A DNA stretch of 52,689 nucleotides from positions 1 to 52,689 of the forward strand of contig DKYS01000055.1 in the NCBI GenBank assembly GCA_002493395.1, written 5' to 3'. Numbering within the stretch: the first letter of the stretch is position 1; each line of letters begins with the position of its first letter. Positions 25,790-34,184 of the stretch are shown piece by piece. A model generated the notes under the pieces. That model made no database searches. It was not told the DNA's origin and worked only from the letters and a program-made list of their open reading frames with translations. The translations under genes and the position numbers were made by a program. This DNA is from Turicibacter sp. UBA7094. GTDB taxonomy: Bacteria > Bacillota_I > Bacilli_A > MOL361 > Turicibacteraceae.

Positions 25790-26569
25790 TTAACTTTTCA
25801 TCATTTCTTCCATTGTATGTAGCGCATTTTTCTCTAGTCGCGAAACTTGAGCTTGCGATATTCCAATTTCTGATGCAATCTCCATTTGTGTTTTTCCCAT
25901 AAAGTATCGATCATGAATAATCCGTTTCTCACGTCGTCCTAGTCGTTTAAACCCTTCTTCTAGCATCAGCTTAGCACTCCATTTTTCATCAGTAATACTA
26001 TCATCTTTAATTTGATCGATGAGATGAATCGTGTCTCCCCCATCATTATAAATAGGAGAAAAAATGGAAACTGGATCTGAAATAGCTTCGACTGATAACA
26101 CCACATCAATGGGTTCCACACCAATCGCTTTCGCTATTTCTTCATTCGTCGGATCCCGTTGCAATTCAATGGATAACTGATCCTTCATTTGTAACACTTT
26201 ATACGCAGTATCTCTTAACGAACGAGAAACACGCAACGAGTTATTGTCTCGTAAATAGCGTCGAATTTCACCAATAATCATGGGAACCGCATACGTTGAA
26301 AATTTAACTTCATGAGATAAATCAAAGTGATCAATCGCCTTCATTAATCCCAAACATCCCACTTGAAATAAATCATCTAAATTTTCTCCTCGATGATTAA
26401 ATTTCTTTATAATACTTAGGACTAAGCGTAAATTTCCCTTAATCAACGCCTCGCGCGCATTCATATCTCCACTTTGAAAGCGCTTGAATAATTCAACCAT
26501 TTCTGTATTCGTTAATACTTCTAATTTTGACGTATCAACTCCGACAATATCAACTTTATGTTTGGACAT
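25790..26569 (-). CDS. sigG: RNA polymerase sporulation sigma factor SigG
   Basis: SigG is the late forespore-specific sigma factor. The 259-aa protein begins with the SigG hallmark (SKHKVDIVGVDTSKLEVLTN). Region 2 is NLDDLFQVGCLGLMKAIDHFD, with the -10-recognition helix FSTYAVPMIIGEIRRYLRD. Region 4 is KTQMEIASEIGISQAQVSRLEK. It follows spoIIGA-sigE and has its own forespore-type promoter. Confidence 0.96.
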   Translation of the reverse strand: MSKHKVDIVGVDTSKLEVLTNTEMVELFKRFQSGDMNAREALIKGNLRLVLSIIKKFNHRGENLDDLFQVGCLGLMKAIDHFDLSHEVKFSTYAVPMIIGEIRRYLRDNNSLRVSRSLRDTAYKVLQMKDQLSIELQRDPTNEEIAKAIGVEPIDVVLSVEAISDPVSIFSPIYNDGGDTIHLIDQIKDDSITDEKWSAKLMLEEGFKRLGRREKRIIHDRYFMGKTQMEIASEIGISQAQVSRLEKNALHTMEEMMKS

Positions 26570-26606
26570 GATGGTCCCTCCTGTTGCACTACTTGTTCCT
26601 ACACAG

Positions 26607-26636
26607 AAGTATGGGCAACATCATGTCAAATCATTC
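26607..26636 (-). promoter_or_regulatory. Candidate sigma-F/sigma-G-type promoter of sigG
   Basis: The minus strand has GAATG (26632-26636), which fits the forespore -35 GHATR. After 18 bases comes CATACTT (26607-26613), a 6 of 7 match to the -10 CATNHTA. It lies about 40 bases before the sigG start, as expected for a gene first read by sigma-F and then by sigma-G. Confidence 0.65.
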
Positions 26637-26673
26637 ATATTTTTTCATGTTATTGTCATTTTTTTTCGACATA

Positions 26674-27384
26674 TTATTTAGTTTTTAAAATCTCTTTACG
26701 AATTTTATCAATGATTTTTTTCTCTAATCGAGAAATATATGACTGAGAAATATCTAGTTTTTGAGCCACTTCTTTTTGAGTTAATGGTTCATCTCCGCAT
26801 AGACCAAAGCGCATATACATAATTTCTCGCTCTCTTCTTTTCAAACGATTAATGGCATCAAACACGAGCTGACGTTCTACATCTTCCTCAATATCTTTAT
26901 AGATTTCATTTTCTTCTGTCCCTAAAATATCTGATAGAAGCAACTCATTTCCATCCCAATCAACATTTAACGGCTCATCTAACGAGACTTCATGACGGAT
27001 TCTATTTGTTTTTCTCAAATGCATCAAAATCTCATTTTCAATACATCTTGACGCATACGTCGCCAACTTAATATTCTTGTCCATCTTAAATGTTTGGACC
27101 CCTTTAATTAATCCTAGCGTTCCAATACTAATCAAATCCTCTAAATTTATCCCTGAACTTTCAAATTTCTTAGCAATATAAACAACAAGCCTTAAATTAT
27201 GTTCAATTAACGTTTGTCTCGCTAACTCGTCACCCTTTTGAAGGTTAGTTAACACTCTCAACTCTTCTTCCTTCGATAAAGGTTCCGGTAACGTTTCATT
27301 TCCACGAATATAATTTACATACCTCTTTTTACGTTTAAAAATCTTTTCAACCCAATTAATCACGAACATCATTAATGTCTGCAT
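26674..27384 (-). CDS. sigE: RNA polymerase sporulation sigma factor SigE (pro-sigma-E)
   Basis: SigE is the early mother-cell sigma factor. The 236-aa protein has an amphipathic, basic N-terminus (MFVINWVEKIFKRKKRY), fitting the pro-sequence that SpoIIGA cleaves to activate it. Region 2 shows NLEDLISIGTLGLIKGVQTF and ATYASRCIENEILMHLR. Region 4 has EPLTQKEVAQKLDISQSYIS. It starts 28 bases after spoIIGA and shares its promoter. Confidence 0.96.
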   Translation of the reverse strand: MQTLMMFVINWVEKIFKRKKRYVNYIRGNETLPEPLSKEEELRVLTNLQKGDELARQTLIEHNLRLVVYIAKKFESSGINLEDLISIGTLGLIKGVQTFKMDKNIKLATYASRCIENEILMHLRKTNRIRHEVSLDEPLNVDWDGNELLLSDILGTEENEIYKDIEEDVERQLVFDAINRLKRREREIMYMRFGLCGDEPLTQKEVAQKLDISQSYISRLEKKIIDKIRKEILKTK

Positions 27385-27412
27385 GTCATCTCCCCCTTGA
27401 CTACTTATCCAT

Positions 27413-28186
27413 CTATATACTTCTCACCATGCTTGGTTGTAGTAAAAAATCATAGTCATGAAATTGATTTTCTACCACGCCCACCAATACATTTTGAATC
27501 ACTTTATCATTAATAACTAATAACGTCGGCTTAAAAACAAGTAAGCGTTGTTGATCATCATTAATGACCGAATATCCTGTTGACCACGAGGCAATCGACC
27601 TCATCTCTAAAAATTCCCCTATTTCACCTGAACCAAACATTTCTTTTGGAACCACCATAATTGGCATCGCCGTTTTTTCATCCGTTAAGTGATTCCCTGT
27701 ATCAACAAATCCACTTCCCTTTATTTCCGTCGCCCCACAAAAAATACGGACATCATAAATGAACTGATCAATTAATTGTTGATCATTCAACCAACGAACT
27801 TTCAAAACATAAACCAATGTCACAACAAATGCAAGTCCCATTAAAATACAGATGTATGGAATAATCGTTAAATTAAATTTAACAAAATGACTAACCGTGT
27901 AAATGGAACCACTTAAAATAAAACTTAGGCAATAAAAATAAAGTGTTTTAGTGATAAAGTCTTTTAGACTTCCTTTTGAAAAGACAATGAGCAATACGAT
28001 AATCGGAACGCCCCCCGCTAATGAAGTAAAATCGACCATAAATAAAACCGTACTTAATACTAAGCTCATAATTAGTCCCAGGCTTAAACGAGAGAGTTTC
28101 ATTTTTTCATCAGTTAATATGGCAACACCATTTAAAATCAAATAATCGTAAATTAAATTTTGAATGATGAATAGATCCAAATACAT
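27413..28186 (-). CDS. spoIIGA: Sporulation sigma-E processing peptidase SpoIIGA
   Basis: SpoIIGA is a membrane aspartic protease that matures pro-sigma-E after a forespore signal (SpoIIR). The N-terminal half has about five hydrophobic segments (residues 5-130). The protease half carries the catalytic Asp162 in SGFVDTGNHLTD, with DTG in place of the DSG of Bacillus. At 257 aa it is about 50 residues shorter than B. subtilis SpoIIGA, mostly at the C-terminus. Its neighbour sigE confirms the role. Confidence 0.92.
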   Translation of the reverse strand: MYLDLFIIQNLIYDYLILNGVAILTDEKMKLSRLSLGLIMSLVLSTVLFMVDFTSLAGGVPIIVLLIVFSKGSLKDFITKTLYFYCLSFILSGSIYTVSHFVKFNLTIIPYICILMGLAFVVTLVYVLKVRWLNDQQLIDQFIYDVRIFCGATEIKGSGFVDTGNHLTDEKTAMPIMVVPKEMFGSGEIGEFLEMRSIASWSTGYSVINDDQQRLLVFKPTLLVINDKVIQNVLVGVVENQFHDYDFLLQPSMVRSI

Positions 28187-28226
28187 TTATAACTTCCCCC
28201 TTTTCATCCCCCACGTTTACCTATAC

Positions 28227-28259
28227 ATTTTATCCAAGGTCACCTGTAAAATCTGTCAA
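28227..28259 (-). promoter_or_regulatory. spoIIG promoter with long -35/-10 gap
   Basis: On the minus strand a perfect TTGACA (28254-28259) and TAAAAT (28227-28232) are separated by 21 bases. The B. subtilis spoIIG promoter is known for a near-consensus -35 and -10 with a gap about 5 bases too long, requiring Spo0A~P. ATTGACA here also matches the 0A box TTCGACA at 5 of 7 bases. Confidence 0.7.
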
Positions 28260-28404
28260 TTCTTTGTTGCATCCTTACTTTATTTAGAAAAAATATTCCC
28301 TATTTTAGTAACTTTTTATCAATGGACGTATAAAATAAGCACTCATTATCTATAATATTTTTATTAGTATCTCTTAAAATTGTTCCTGCATCTCTTTATA
28401 TATT

Positions 28405-28454
28405 TCGTTATAAATAAAAAAGAGAGCCCATGCTCTCTTTTTTATTTATAACGA
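28405..28454 (-). terminator. Terminator hairpin at the end of ftsZ
   Basis: A perfect 23-bp inverted repeat (28405-28427 and 28432-28454, loop ccat) includes the GC-containing core gagagc/gctctc and A/T runs. The right arm contains the ftsZ stop codon and the last three to four codons, so the hairpin overlaps the coding end. The core (28416-28443) is a standard intrinsic terminator. Confidence 0.9.
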
Positions 28455-29590
28455 TTCATTAACCAATTAGGAATCATTTCTACGCTATCTCCACCGAATG
28501 GTTGACGTTTAGGCTGAGCAGGTTTTGCTTGCTCAGATGATGTTGATGTTTCCTGCTCCGTTTGAGTTGATGCAGGTTTTTTATTTCGGTTATCGCCAAT
28601 TAACATTTCAACCGGCTTAGCTGTTGCATTTGTTTCATCAAATCCAGTGGCAATAACTGTTACAATGAGGTCTTCACCTAAATCTGGATTAATAGTCGCT
28701 CCATAGATAATATTAATTTCTGTTGTTGAAGCATCGCGAATCGTACGTAACGCTTCATCTACCTCGAATAATGCAATATCCATTCCACCAGAAATATTAA
28801 TAATCGCATCTGTCGCTCCATCAATATCATTTTCAAGTAATGGACTGGCAATTGCTTTTTTAGCAGCTTCAGTTGCGCGGTTTTCACCTGTACCTAATCC
28901 GATTCCCATGATAGCTGAACCTTTGTTATACATAACCGTTTTAACATCAGCAAAGTCAAGGTTAATTAAACCAGGAACTGCGATAATTTCTGAAATTCCT
29001 TGAACCCCTTGACGTAAAACATTATCAGCCTCACGGAATGCCTCTAACATTGGAGTTGTTCGATCAACAATTTGTAATAAACGATCATTTGGAACTGAAA
29101 TTAACGTATCAACATTTGCCTTTAATTCTGCAATTCCACGTAAAGCAAAATCGGTACGGCGTTTTCCTTCAAACGTAAATGGACGAGTAATAATTCCTAC
29201 TGTTAAAGCTCCGCTTTCTTTCGCAGCCTTCGCAATAACAGGTGCTGCACCCGTTCCTGTTCCTCCACCCATTCCACAAGTAATGAAGACCATATCGGCT
29301 CCTTTTACGAGCTCTTTCAGTTCGCTTAAATTTTCTTCAGCAGCATGTTGACCAACTTCAGGATTTCCTCCTGCACCTAAACCGCGCGTTAAATCACGCC
29401 CAATTTGAAATTTACGATCTGCAATTGCTAAATTCAACGCTTGAGCATCTGTATTAACAACCACAAACTCTACTCCTTGTACACCGTTTTCAATCATACG
29501 GTTCACGGCATTACTTCCACCGCCACCAACACCTACAACAATAATTCTTGGGGCATATGTAAATTCATTTCCAAATCCGAAACCTTCCAT
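28442..29590 (-). CDS. ftsZ: Cell division protein FtsZ
   Basis: FtsZ is the tubulin-like GTPase that forms the division ring. The 382-aa protein has the GTP-binding loops VGVGGGGSNAVNRMI and GMGGGTGTGAAPV, and the T7 synergy loop NLDFADVKTVM. A variable linker rich in Gln, Thr and Ser (about 320-365) precedes the conserved C-terminal peptide MIPNWLMNRYK that binds FtsA and SepF. It is 28 bases downstream of ftsA. Confidence 0.98.
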   Translation of the reverse strand: MEGFGFGNEFTYAPRIIVVGVGGGGSNAVNRMIENGVQGVEFVVVNTDAQALNLAIADRKFQIGRDLTRGLGAGGNPEVGQHAAEENLSELKELVKGADMVFITCGMGGGTGTGAAPVIAKAAKESGALTVGIITRPFTFEGKRRTDFALRGIAELKANVDTLISVPNDRLLQIVDRTTPMLEAFREADNVLRQGVQGISEIIAVPGLINLDFADVKTVMYNKGSAIMGIGLGTGENRATEAAKKAIASPLLENDIDGATDAIINISGGMDIALFEVDEALRTIRDASTTEINIIYGATINPDLGEDLIVTVIATGFDETNATAKPVEMLIGDNRNKKPASTQTEQETSTSSEQAKPAQPKRQPFGGDSVEMIPNWLMNRYK

Positions 29591-29618
29591 CCCTGAAACC
29601 TCCTCTTTCCTTTTGCTT

Positions 29619-30944
29619 CTATTCTACTTTTTCATCAAATATCATATCAAAAATTCGAACCAAGACACCGCTGTTTTCTAATTTATGATCCATAAACGTT
29701 CTCTCTTGCTGTTCCTTAGCCTTCGGTGCCACTTCTGTGAATTCCAATTCCTCGCTACTTTCAATAGAATCAACTAGGACATTTTCGTATTTACTAAAGT
29801 CAATTATATTACTTTTTTGCCCAGTCAACAATGATATTTCATGAATAAATGTTGCCATCCCAATTAATTTCACATACTTAGCACTTCGAGCCCCTAGCAT
29901 CATGGGCGTACAAACCGTTATATCTTGGTGAAAGACTTTCTTGGCTAATAAGTTAAGTCCCTCTATTTCGCTTGCACCCCCCGTAAAGATGTAGTCCATT
30001 TGGTCATACTTATAGCAATTCTCCACAAGATACTGCTTAACCAATTTTAAAATGGTTTCGTATTTCACTGTTAGACTGTCACTTAACATCTGACGCGTAA
30101 TACAAGTAAACTGGCCCTCCACCTCGTCAGCATAAACAATTTCAGCAGTCGAAGCGTTCAAACAAATTTCACCGAAATTTAATTTTAACTTCTCCGCTAG
30201 TTGTTCATCTATCTTGAGGCTTTCACTAATCTGCTTTGTGACATCTTGTCCACCCATTGATAATGAAACCGAAGAAATAATTTTTCCTGAGTGAACAACC
30301 GTAACCGTCGTCATCCCTTTTCCAATATTGACATGACAGGCCCCTTTCTTTAATTGTTCCGGTGTTAACACATACATCATTTCTGTAATGCTTCCTAAAA
30401 CAATATCTGCAATGCGGAACCCTGCTAATTCAGCAATATTAATCAGGTTATACACAACGGACGCAGAAGCCGTGATTTTTTGTGCATGTAAGACCAACTC
30501 TTTCCCAATAATGTCAAGCGGATTTTGAATTGTATTTTTATCATCTACCACAAAAGCTCGCGGCATCACATTAACAGCGACTTGATCATGATAGGTCGGC
30601 TGCGTAATAATATCACGGAACAACTGTTTAATATTAGCGTGACTAATTGGTTGATTAGAGTCTAATTCCAGTGTTTTGACCACGTTATCAATCCGGCATT
30701 CCACACTTGGAATAGCTAGCACAACATTTTGAATGTCTTGCTTAAGATCAGCCTCAACATTAGCTTTTAATCGTTTTAATTTTTCAACAATTTGATTTAC
30801 ATTAACGACTGTCCCGTTTTCAATCCCAGCCGTTGCAATAGATTGTTGCGATAATACATATAAGCGCTCTTGCCGAATATTACACACCATCAACCTAACT
30901 TCTGCACAACCTATTTCTAAGCAAGCATAAATATTATTCTTCAC
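29619..30944 (-). CDS. ftsA: Cell division protein FtsA (divergent)
   Basis: FtsA is the actin-like membrane tether of FtsZ. I start it at the GTG at 30944, with GGAGTGG about 6 bases upstream, giving 441 aa, the usual length. The FtsA fold is recognisable: SHS2/1C region (QNVVLAIPSVECRIDNV), VIPK-like VMPRAFVVDDKNTI, SMGGQDVTKQISESL, LKLNFGE, and FTGGASEIEGLNLLA. The C-terminal amphipathic helix GVLVRIFDMIFDE fits a membrane-targeting sequence. The phosphate-binding loops differ from the family: CLEIGCAEVR for LDIGTS, and NIGKGMTT for DIGGGST. It is immediately upstream of ftsZ and probably has its own promoter. Confidence 0.9.
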   Translation of the reverse strand: MKNNIYACLEIGCAEVRLMVCNIRQERLYVLSQQSIATAGIENGTVVNVNQIVEKLKRLKANVEADLKQDIQNVVLAIPSVECRIDNVVKTLELDSNQPISHANIKQLFRDIITQPTYHDQVAVNVMPRAFVVDDKNTIQNPLDIIGKELVLHAQKITASASVVYNLINIAELAGFRIADIVLGSITEMMYVLTPEQLKKGACHVNIGKGMTTVTVVHSGKIISSVSLSMGGQDVTKQISESLKIDEQLAEKLKLNFGEICLNASTAEIVYADEVEGQFTCITRQMLSDSLTVKYETILKLVKQYLVENCYKYDQMDYIFTGGASEIEGLNLLAKKVFHQDITVCTPMMLGARSAKYVKLIGMATFIHEISLLTGQKSNIIDFSKYENVLVDSIESSEELEFTEVAPKAKEQQERTFMDHKLENSGVLVRIFDMIFDEKVE

Positions 30945-30994
30945 CTCTAACCACTCCACTAACATACGGTCTTATTACCATAATATCATAATTT

Positions 30995-31023
30995 ATTTTA
31001 CTATATTTTTGAGACGATGAAAA
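30995..31023 (-). promoter_or_regulatory. Candidate sigma-A promoter of ftsA-ftsZ
   Basis: The minus strand has TTTTCA (31018-31023) and TAAAAT (30995-31000) separated by 17 bases, about 50 bases before the ftsA start. Confidence 0.55.
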
Positions 31024-31048
31024 GAGTATTTAAAAAATATCATCATGA

Positions 31049-31081
31049 TTAATCACATATTATACACATTATTTATCCACA
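31049..31081 (+). promoter_or_regulatory. Three tandem DnaA-box-like sites upstream of ftsA
   Basis: On the plus strand TTAATCACA (31049-31057), TTATACACA (31060-31068) and TTATCCACA (31073-31081) follow each other in the same orientation. The third is the consensus DnaA box, the second fits TTATNCACA, and the first has one mismatch. They lie between divIB and the ftsA promoter. Confidence 0.65.
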
Positions 31082-31083
31082 GC

Positions 31084-31914
31084 TTACTCTTCATTAATCT
31101 CTTTATTATCCTGATCGCCTAACGGAACTTGATTAACACCTGAATACGGTTCAAAATAATCCCCTACGTCTAAGTAGTAGGTCCCACACTGTCCATCAGA
31201 TAAGCGTTGCACCTGATCAACCATCGTCTGATAATACTTTAATTTTTCAACCATGGTATAACTGTTCACTTTAATGGTATTTCCATCCTTCAAAAATAAA
31301 GAAAATCGGTTAGTATCCCCATACATCGGTTCATAGTGAATTTCTTTAACCAAGTTAATTAAAATAGGATCGAGTTGCATCATTGATTGAATAAAGAGAC
31401 CTAAAATGGGTTCATTTAACATATCTTCGGTCAATCCGTAGATAATCGTCCCCTGACAAACGACATCGAGTTTATCACTGTTCTCGATTAACTGACCATC
31501 ACTCAACACATATTGATAACCCCCATCAAGATCCACACAACCAACCACATCTTTTTCCTCAATCTGAATCTTTAATTCATTAATTCCTACCCTTTTAACT
31601 GTCGCTTTCGCAATTAATGGGTGTTCTTCAAGTTTTGAGGCGACCTTTTTAGGACTAATTTTCAAAAAGTCATCCTCATAACTAATCTTCGCCATTTGTA
31701 AGATTTCAGAGCGTGAAACATAGTTTAATCCTTCAAAGTAAACCATGGATAATTTTCTGATAGGGGATGTGAAATAAAAAACACCTCCGATAATCACCAT
31801 AACAAAGAGACTAAAAAAGAAGGCTTTTATCCTCTTTTTTAGTCTTTTTTTCGGCTTATGATTATTTTCTTTCTGACGATACTGCTCCATAAAAACGACT
31901 TTTTTTACACTCAT
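31084..31914 (-). CDS. divIB: Cell division protein DivIB/FtsQ
   Basis: DivIB is a bitopic divisome protein that forms a complex with FtsL and DivIC. The 276-aa protein has a cytoplasmic basic tail (KPKKRLKKRIKA), one membrane segment (about 30-48) and an extracellular POTRA domain (RKLSMVYFEGLNYVSRSEIL, with HPLIAKATVKR). The FtsQ/DivIB beta domain then leads to an acidic tail. It starts 12 bases after the murB stop, as in Bacillus. Confidence 0.9.
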   Translation of the reverse strand: MSVKKVVFMEQYRQKENNHKPKKRLKKRIKAFFFSLFVMVIIGGVFYFTSPIRKLSMVYFEGLNYVSRSEILQMAKISYEDDFLKISPKKVASKLEEHPLIAKATVKRVGINELKIQIEEKDVVGCVDLDGGYQYVLSDGQLIENSDKLDVVCQGTIIYGLTEDMLNEPILGLFIQSMMQLDPILINLVKEIHYEPMYGDTNRFSLFLKDGNTIKVNSYTMVEKLKYYQTMVDQVQRLSDGQCGTYYLDVGDYFEPYSGVNQVPLGDQDNKEINEE

Positions 31915-31926
31915 TCCTCAATTCAC

Positions 31927-32835
31927 CTACCAGTTAAACATTTCAACCTCTGGGTGCAATTTAATACCACTTCGTTCAAATACAACCGTTTGGACATGTT
32001 GAATTAAATCATAAATATCTTGTGCCGTAGCATCTCCCACATTCACAACAAAGTTACAATGTTTTTTTGAAACCTCTGCTCCACCAATTCGAACCCCTCG
32101 TAATCCAGACTCCTCAATTAATTGCCACGAATAATGAGGTAATGGATTTCTAAACGTACTCCCCGCTGATGGCATATTCGTTGGCTGCGATTCAATTCGT
32201 CGTATTTTACGCATTTTCATCAGGTCGGCAATCTCTTCAGAATTTCCTTGTTCTAACTCTAAAACCGCCTCAATAATCGTCCAATTAGGTTGACTTTGCA
32301 TCACCGATGTCCGATATCCAAAGTTTAAATCCGTTGGAGTTAACCAGCGAAGTTCCCCCTCATCATCAAGGACTAATACTTTAACTAATACATCTTTAAT
32401 TTCTTTATTGTACGCGCCAGCATTCATATAAATAGCCCCACCTACTGAACCTGGAACACCTGAAATAAATTCTAACCCCGATAAATTATGTTTTGATACA
32501 CGATTAGCTAATAAAATCGTCGAAACACCAGCACCTACTGTCACACTTGTCCCGCTAATTTCGATATGGTCAATTCCCTTATCACACTTAACAATGACTC
32601 CCTCAAAGAGTTGGTCAGAGGGTAATAAATTAGATCCTCGACCAATCACTTTATAGTTCAACTGCTCTTTTTTAATCAATTTTAATGTTTGAATCAGAGA
32701 CTCTTTTGAATTCGGAACGACAAAGAGACGAGCGGGTCCACCTACACGGAAGGTCGTATGTTTAGCAAGTGGCTCATTCTCAAGTAAAAGACCTAGATGA
32801 TTCCCAGTATACTCCTCTATAAAACTCTTAAACAT
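31927..32835 (-). CDS. murB: UDP-N-acetylenolpyruvoylglucosamine reductase MurB
   Basis: This FAD- and NADPH-dependent enzyme makes UDP-MurNAc. The 302-aa type II MurB shows the FAD site (HTTFRVGGPARLFVVP, VIGRGSNLL, LEFISGVPGSVGGAIYMNAG), the active Ser in MPSAGSTFRNP, and the Glu of HPEVEMF at the C-terminus. I start it at the ATG at 32835 with AGGTG 6 bases upstream, rather than at the GTG 3 codons earlier. It follows murG at once. Confidence 0.95.
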   Translation of the reverse strand: MFKSFIEEYTGNHLGLLLENEPLAKHTTFRVGGPARLFVVPNSKESLIQTLKLIKKEQLNYKVIGRGSNLLPSDQLFEGVIVKCDKGIDHIEISGTSVTVGAGVSTILLANRVSKHNLSGLEFISGVPGSVGGAIYMNAGAYNKEIKDVLVKVLVLDDEGELRWLTPTDLNFGYRTSVMQSQPNWTIIEAVLELEQGNSEEIADLMKMRKIRRIESQPTNMPSAGSTFRNPLPHYSWQLIEESGLRGVRIGGAEVSKKHCNFVVNVGDATAQDIYDLIQHVQTVVFERSGIKLHPEVEMFNW

Positions 32836-32844
32836 TAAAAACAC

Positions 32845-33939
32845 CTACTTTTCCTCAATAATTTCATTCATCACTTTAATTAATCGATACGCTGCATCTG
32901 GAATTCCTAGTTCTTTAGAGGTGTTTCGCATATTTAAACGCAATTGACTATCTTTCATAATTCGGTCAATTTCACGATATAAGCTTTCTCCCGTTAACTC
33001 TTTCTCAAGCAACAAAACTCCCCCACCATGATCTGTTAAACTTCGTGCATTATACTCCTGATGATTTGCCGTTACATAAGGCGAAGGAATTAAGATACAC
33101 GGAACACCTAACGCTGTTACCTCAGCTAAAAAAGTAGCTCCAGATCGCCCGACGAATAAATCAATATTCACTAGATATTGAGGCATGTTATTAATAAACG
33201 GTAAGACGTGAACATTTTTCAATTGTTCCACATCCTCAATGCGGTTCTTTATCCCCTCATAATGCTTATTTCCTGTCACAAAGACAACCTCATATTCGGC
33301 AGCTTCATATTTTTTAATCATTGAAATAAACGCCTCATTAATCGGTTCTGCCCCTCGGCTTCCCCCACTAATCATGACTGTTTTTTTATGAGGGTCTAAT
33401 CCAAGTGCGCTTTTTCCAAGCTTTAATGTTCCGGCAACCTCTGTCGCCCGCGGATTTCCTGTTAAAACAACCTTATCTTGTGGAAAGTATGGACGAGCCT
33501 CTTCAAAACAAATAGCAACTTTATTAACGTAGCGAGATAAGAATTTATTTGTCACGCCCGGTAAACTATTTTGTTCATGAATAATGGTTGGTACTTTTAA
33601 TCTTGAAGCACTGTATACGACAGGGCCACAAACATATCCCCCAGTTCCCACAACAACATCGGGTTGAAATTCTTTAATATACTTTTTCGAGATTGAGACC
33701 GCTTTAAAAAATTTCATAATGGTTTTAACATTCTCAAATGATAATGAACGCTTAAATCCTGCGATTTCAATATGTTTAAAGGGTAATCCTTCACGAGTTA
33801 CAATTTCATTTTCTAATCCTTTTTCAGTTCCTATGTATAAAACTTCAAGGTGATCATCTACCTTTTGCAATGCTCGAATAACAGCAAGCGCAGGATAAAT
33901 ATGACCGCCTGTTCCACCACCAGTGACAAGGACGCGCAT
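32845..33939 (-). CDS. murG: UDP-GlcNAc:lipid I GlcNAc-transferase MurG
   Basis: MurG adds GlcNAc to lipid I on the inner face of the membrane to make lipid II. The 364-aa GT28 enzyme has the N-terminal glycine loop GGGTGGHIYPALAV, the second glycine loop GTGGYVCGP, the family motif HEQNSLPGVTNK and the UDP-GlcNAc site VGRSGATFLAEV. I start it at the ATG at 33939 with GAGGAG 7 bases upstream. It is the first gene of murG-murB-divIB, diverging from the inverted ftsW/spoVE gene. Confidence 0.96.
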   Translation of the reverse strand: MRVLVTGGGTGGHIYPALAVIRALQKVDDHLEVLYIGTEKGLENEIVTREGLPFKHIEIAGFKRSLSFENVKTIMKFFKAVSISKKYIKEFQPDVVVGTGGYVCGPVVYSASRLKVPTIIHEQNSLPGVTNKFLSRYVNKVAICFEEARPYFPQDKVVLTGNPRATEVAGTLKLGKSALGLDPHKKTVMISGGSRGAEPINEAFISMIKKYEAAEYEVVFVTGNKHYEGIKNRIEDVEQLKNVHVLPFINNMPQYLVNIDLFVGRSGATFLAEVTALGVPCILIPSPYVTANHQEYNARSLTDHGGGVLLLEKELTGESLYREIDRIMKDSQLRLNMRNTSKELGIPDAAYRLIKVMNEIIEEK

Positions 33940-34184
33940 ATTCTCACTCCTCATTAGACTTCATCGTCTTTTTATCATTTTATATTCTAACATATTTTAA
34001 ACAAAATCTGTTAGCGTATTTTAAAATTCATGGAAATATTGTTTAATTTCATTTTTTTCGTTAAAATAAAATTATTTTTCGCTCAAATAATTTCCTTAAT
34101 TTAGGATTTTAAAACATTTATCTCAATTCCATTCCCCCTGCATCATATATATTATTATATATTTTGAAGCAAAGGGGAATTCGA

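Noticed and set aside
31049..31081. DnaA boxes read as a replication origin
   Set aside because: There is no dnaA, dnaN or clear AT-rich unwinding element beside them, and the genes around are the division cluster. A regulatory role fits better.
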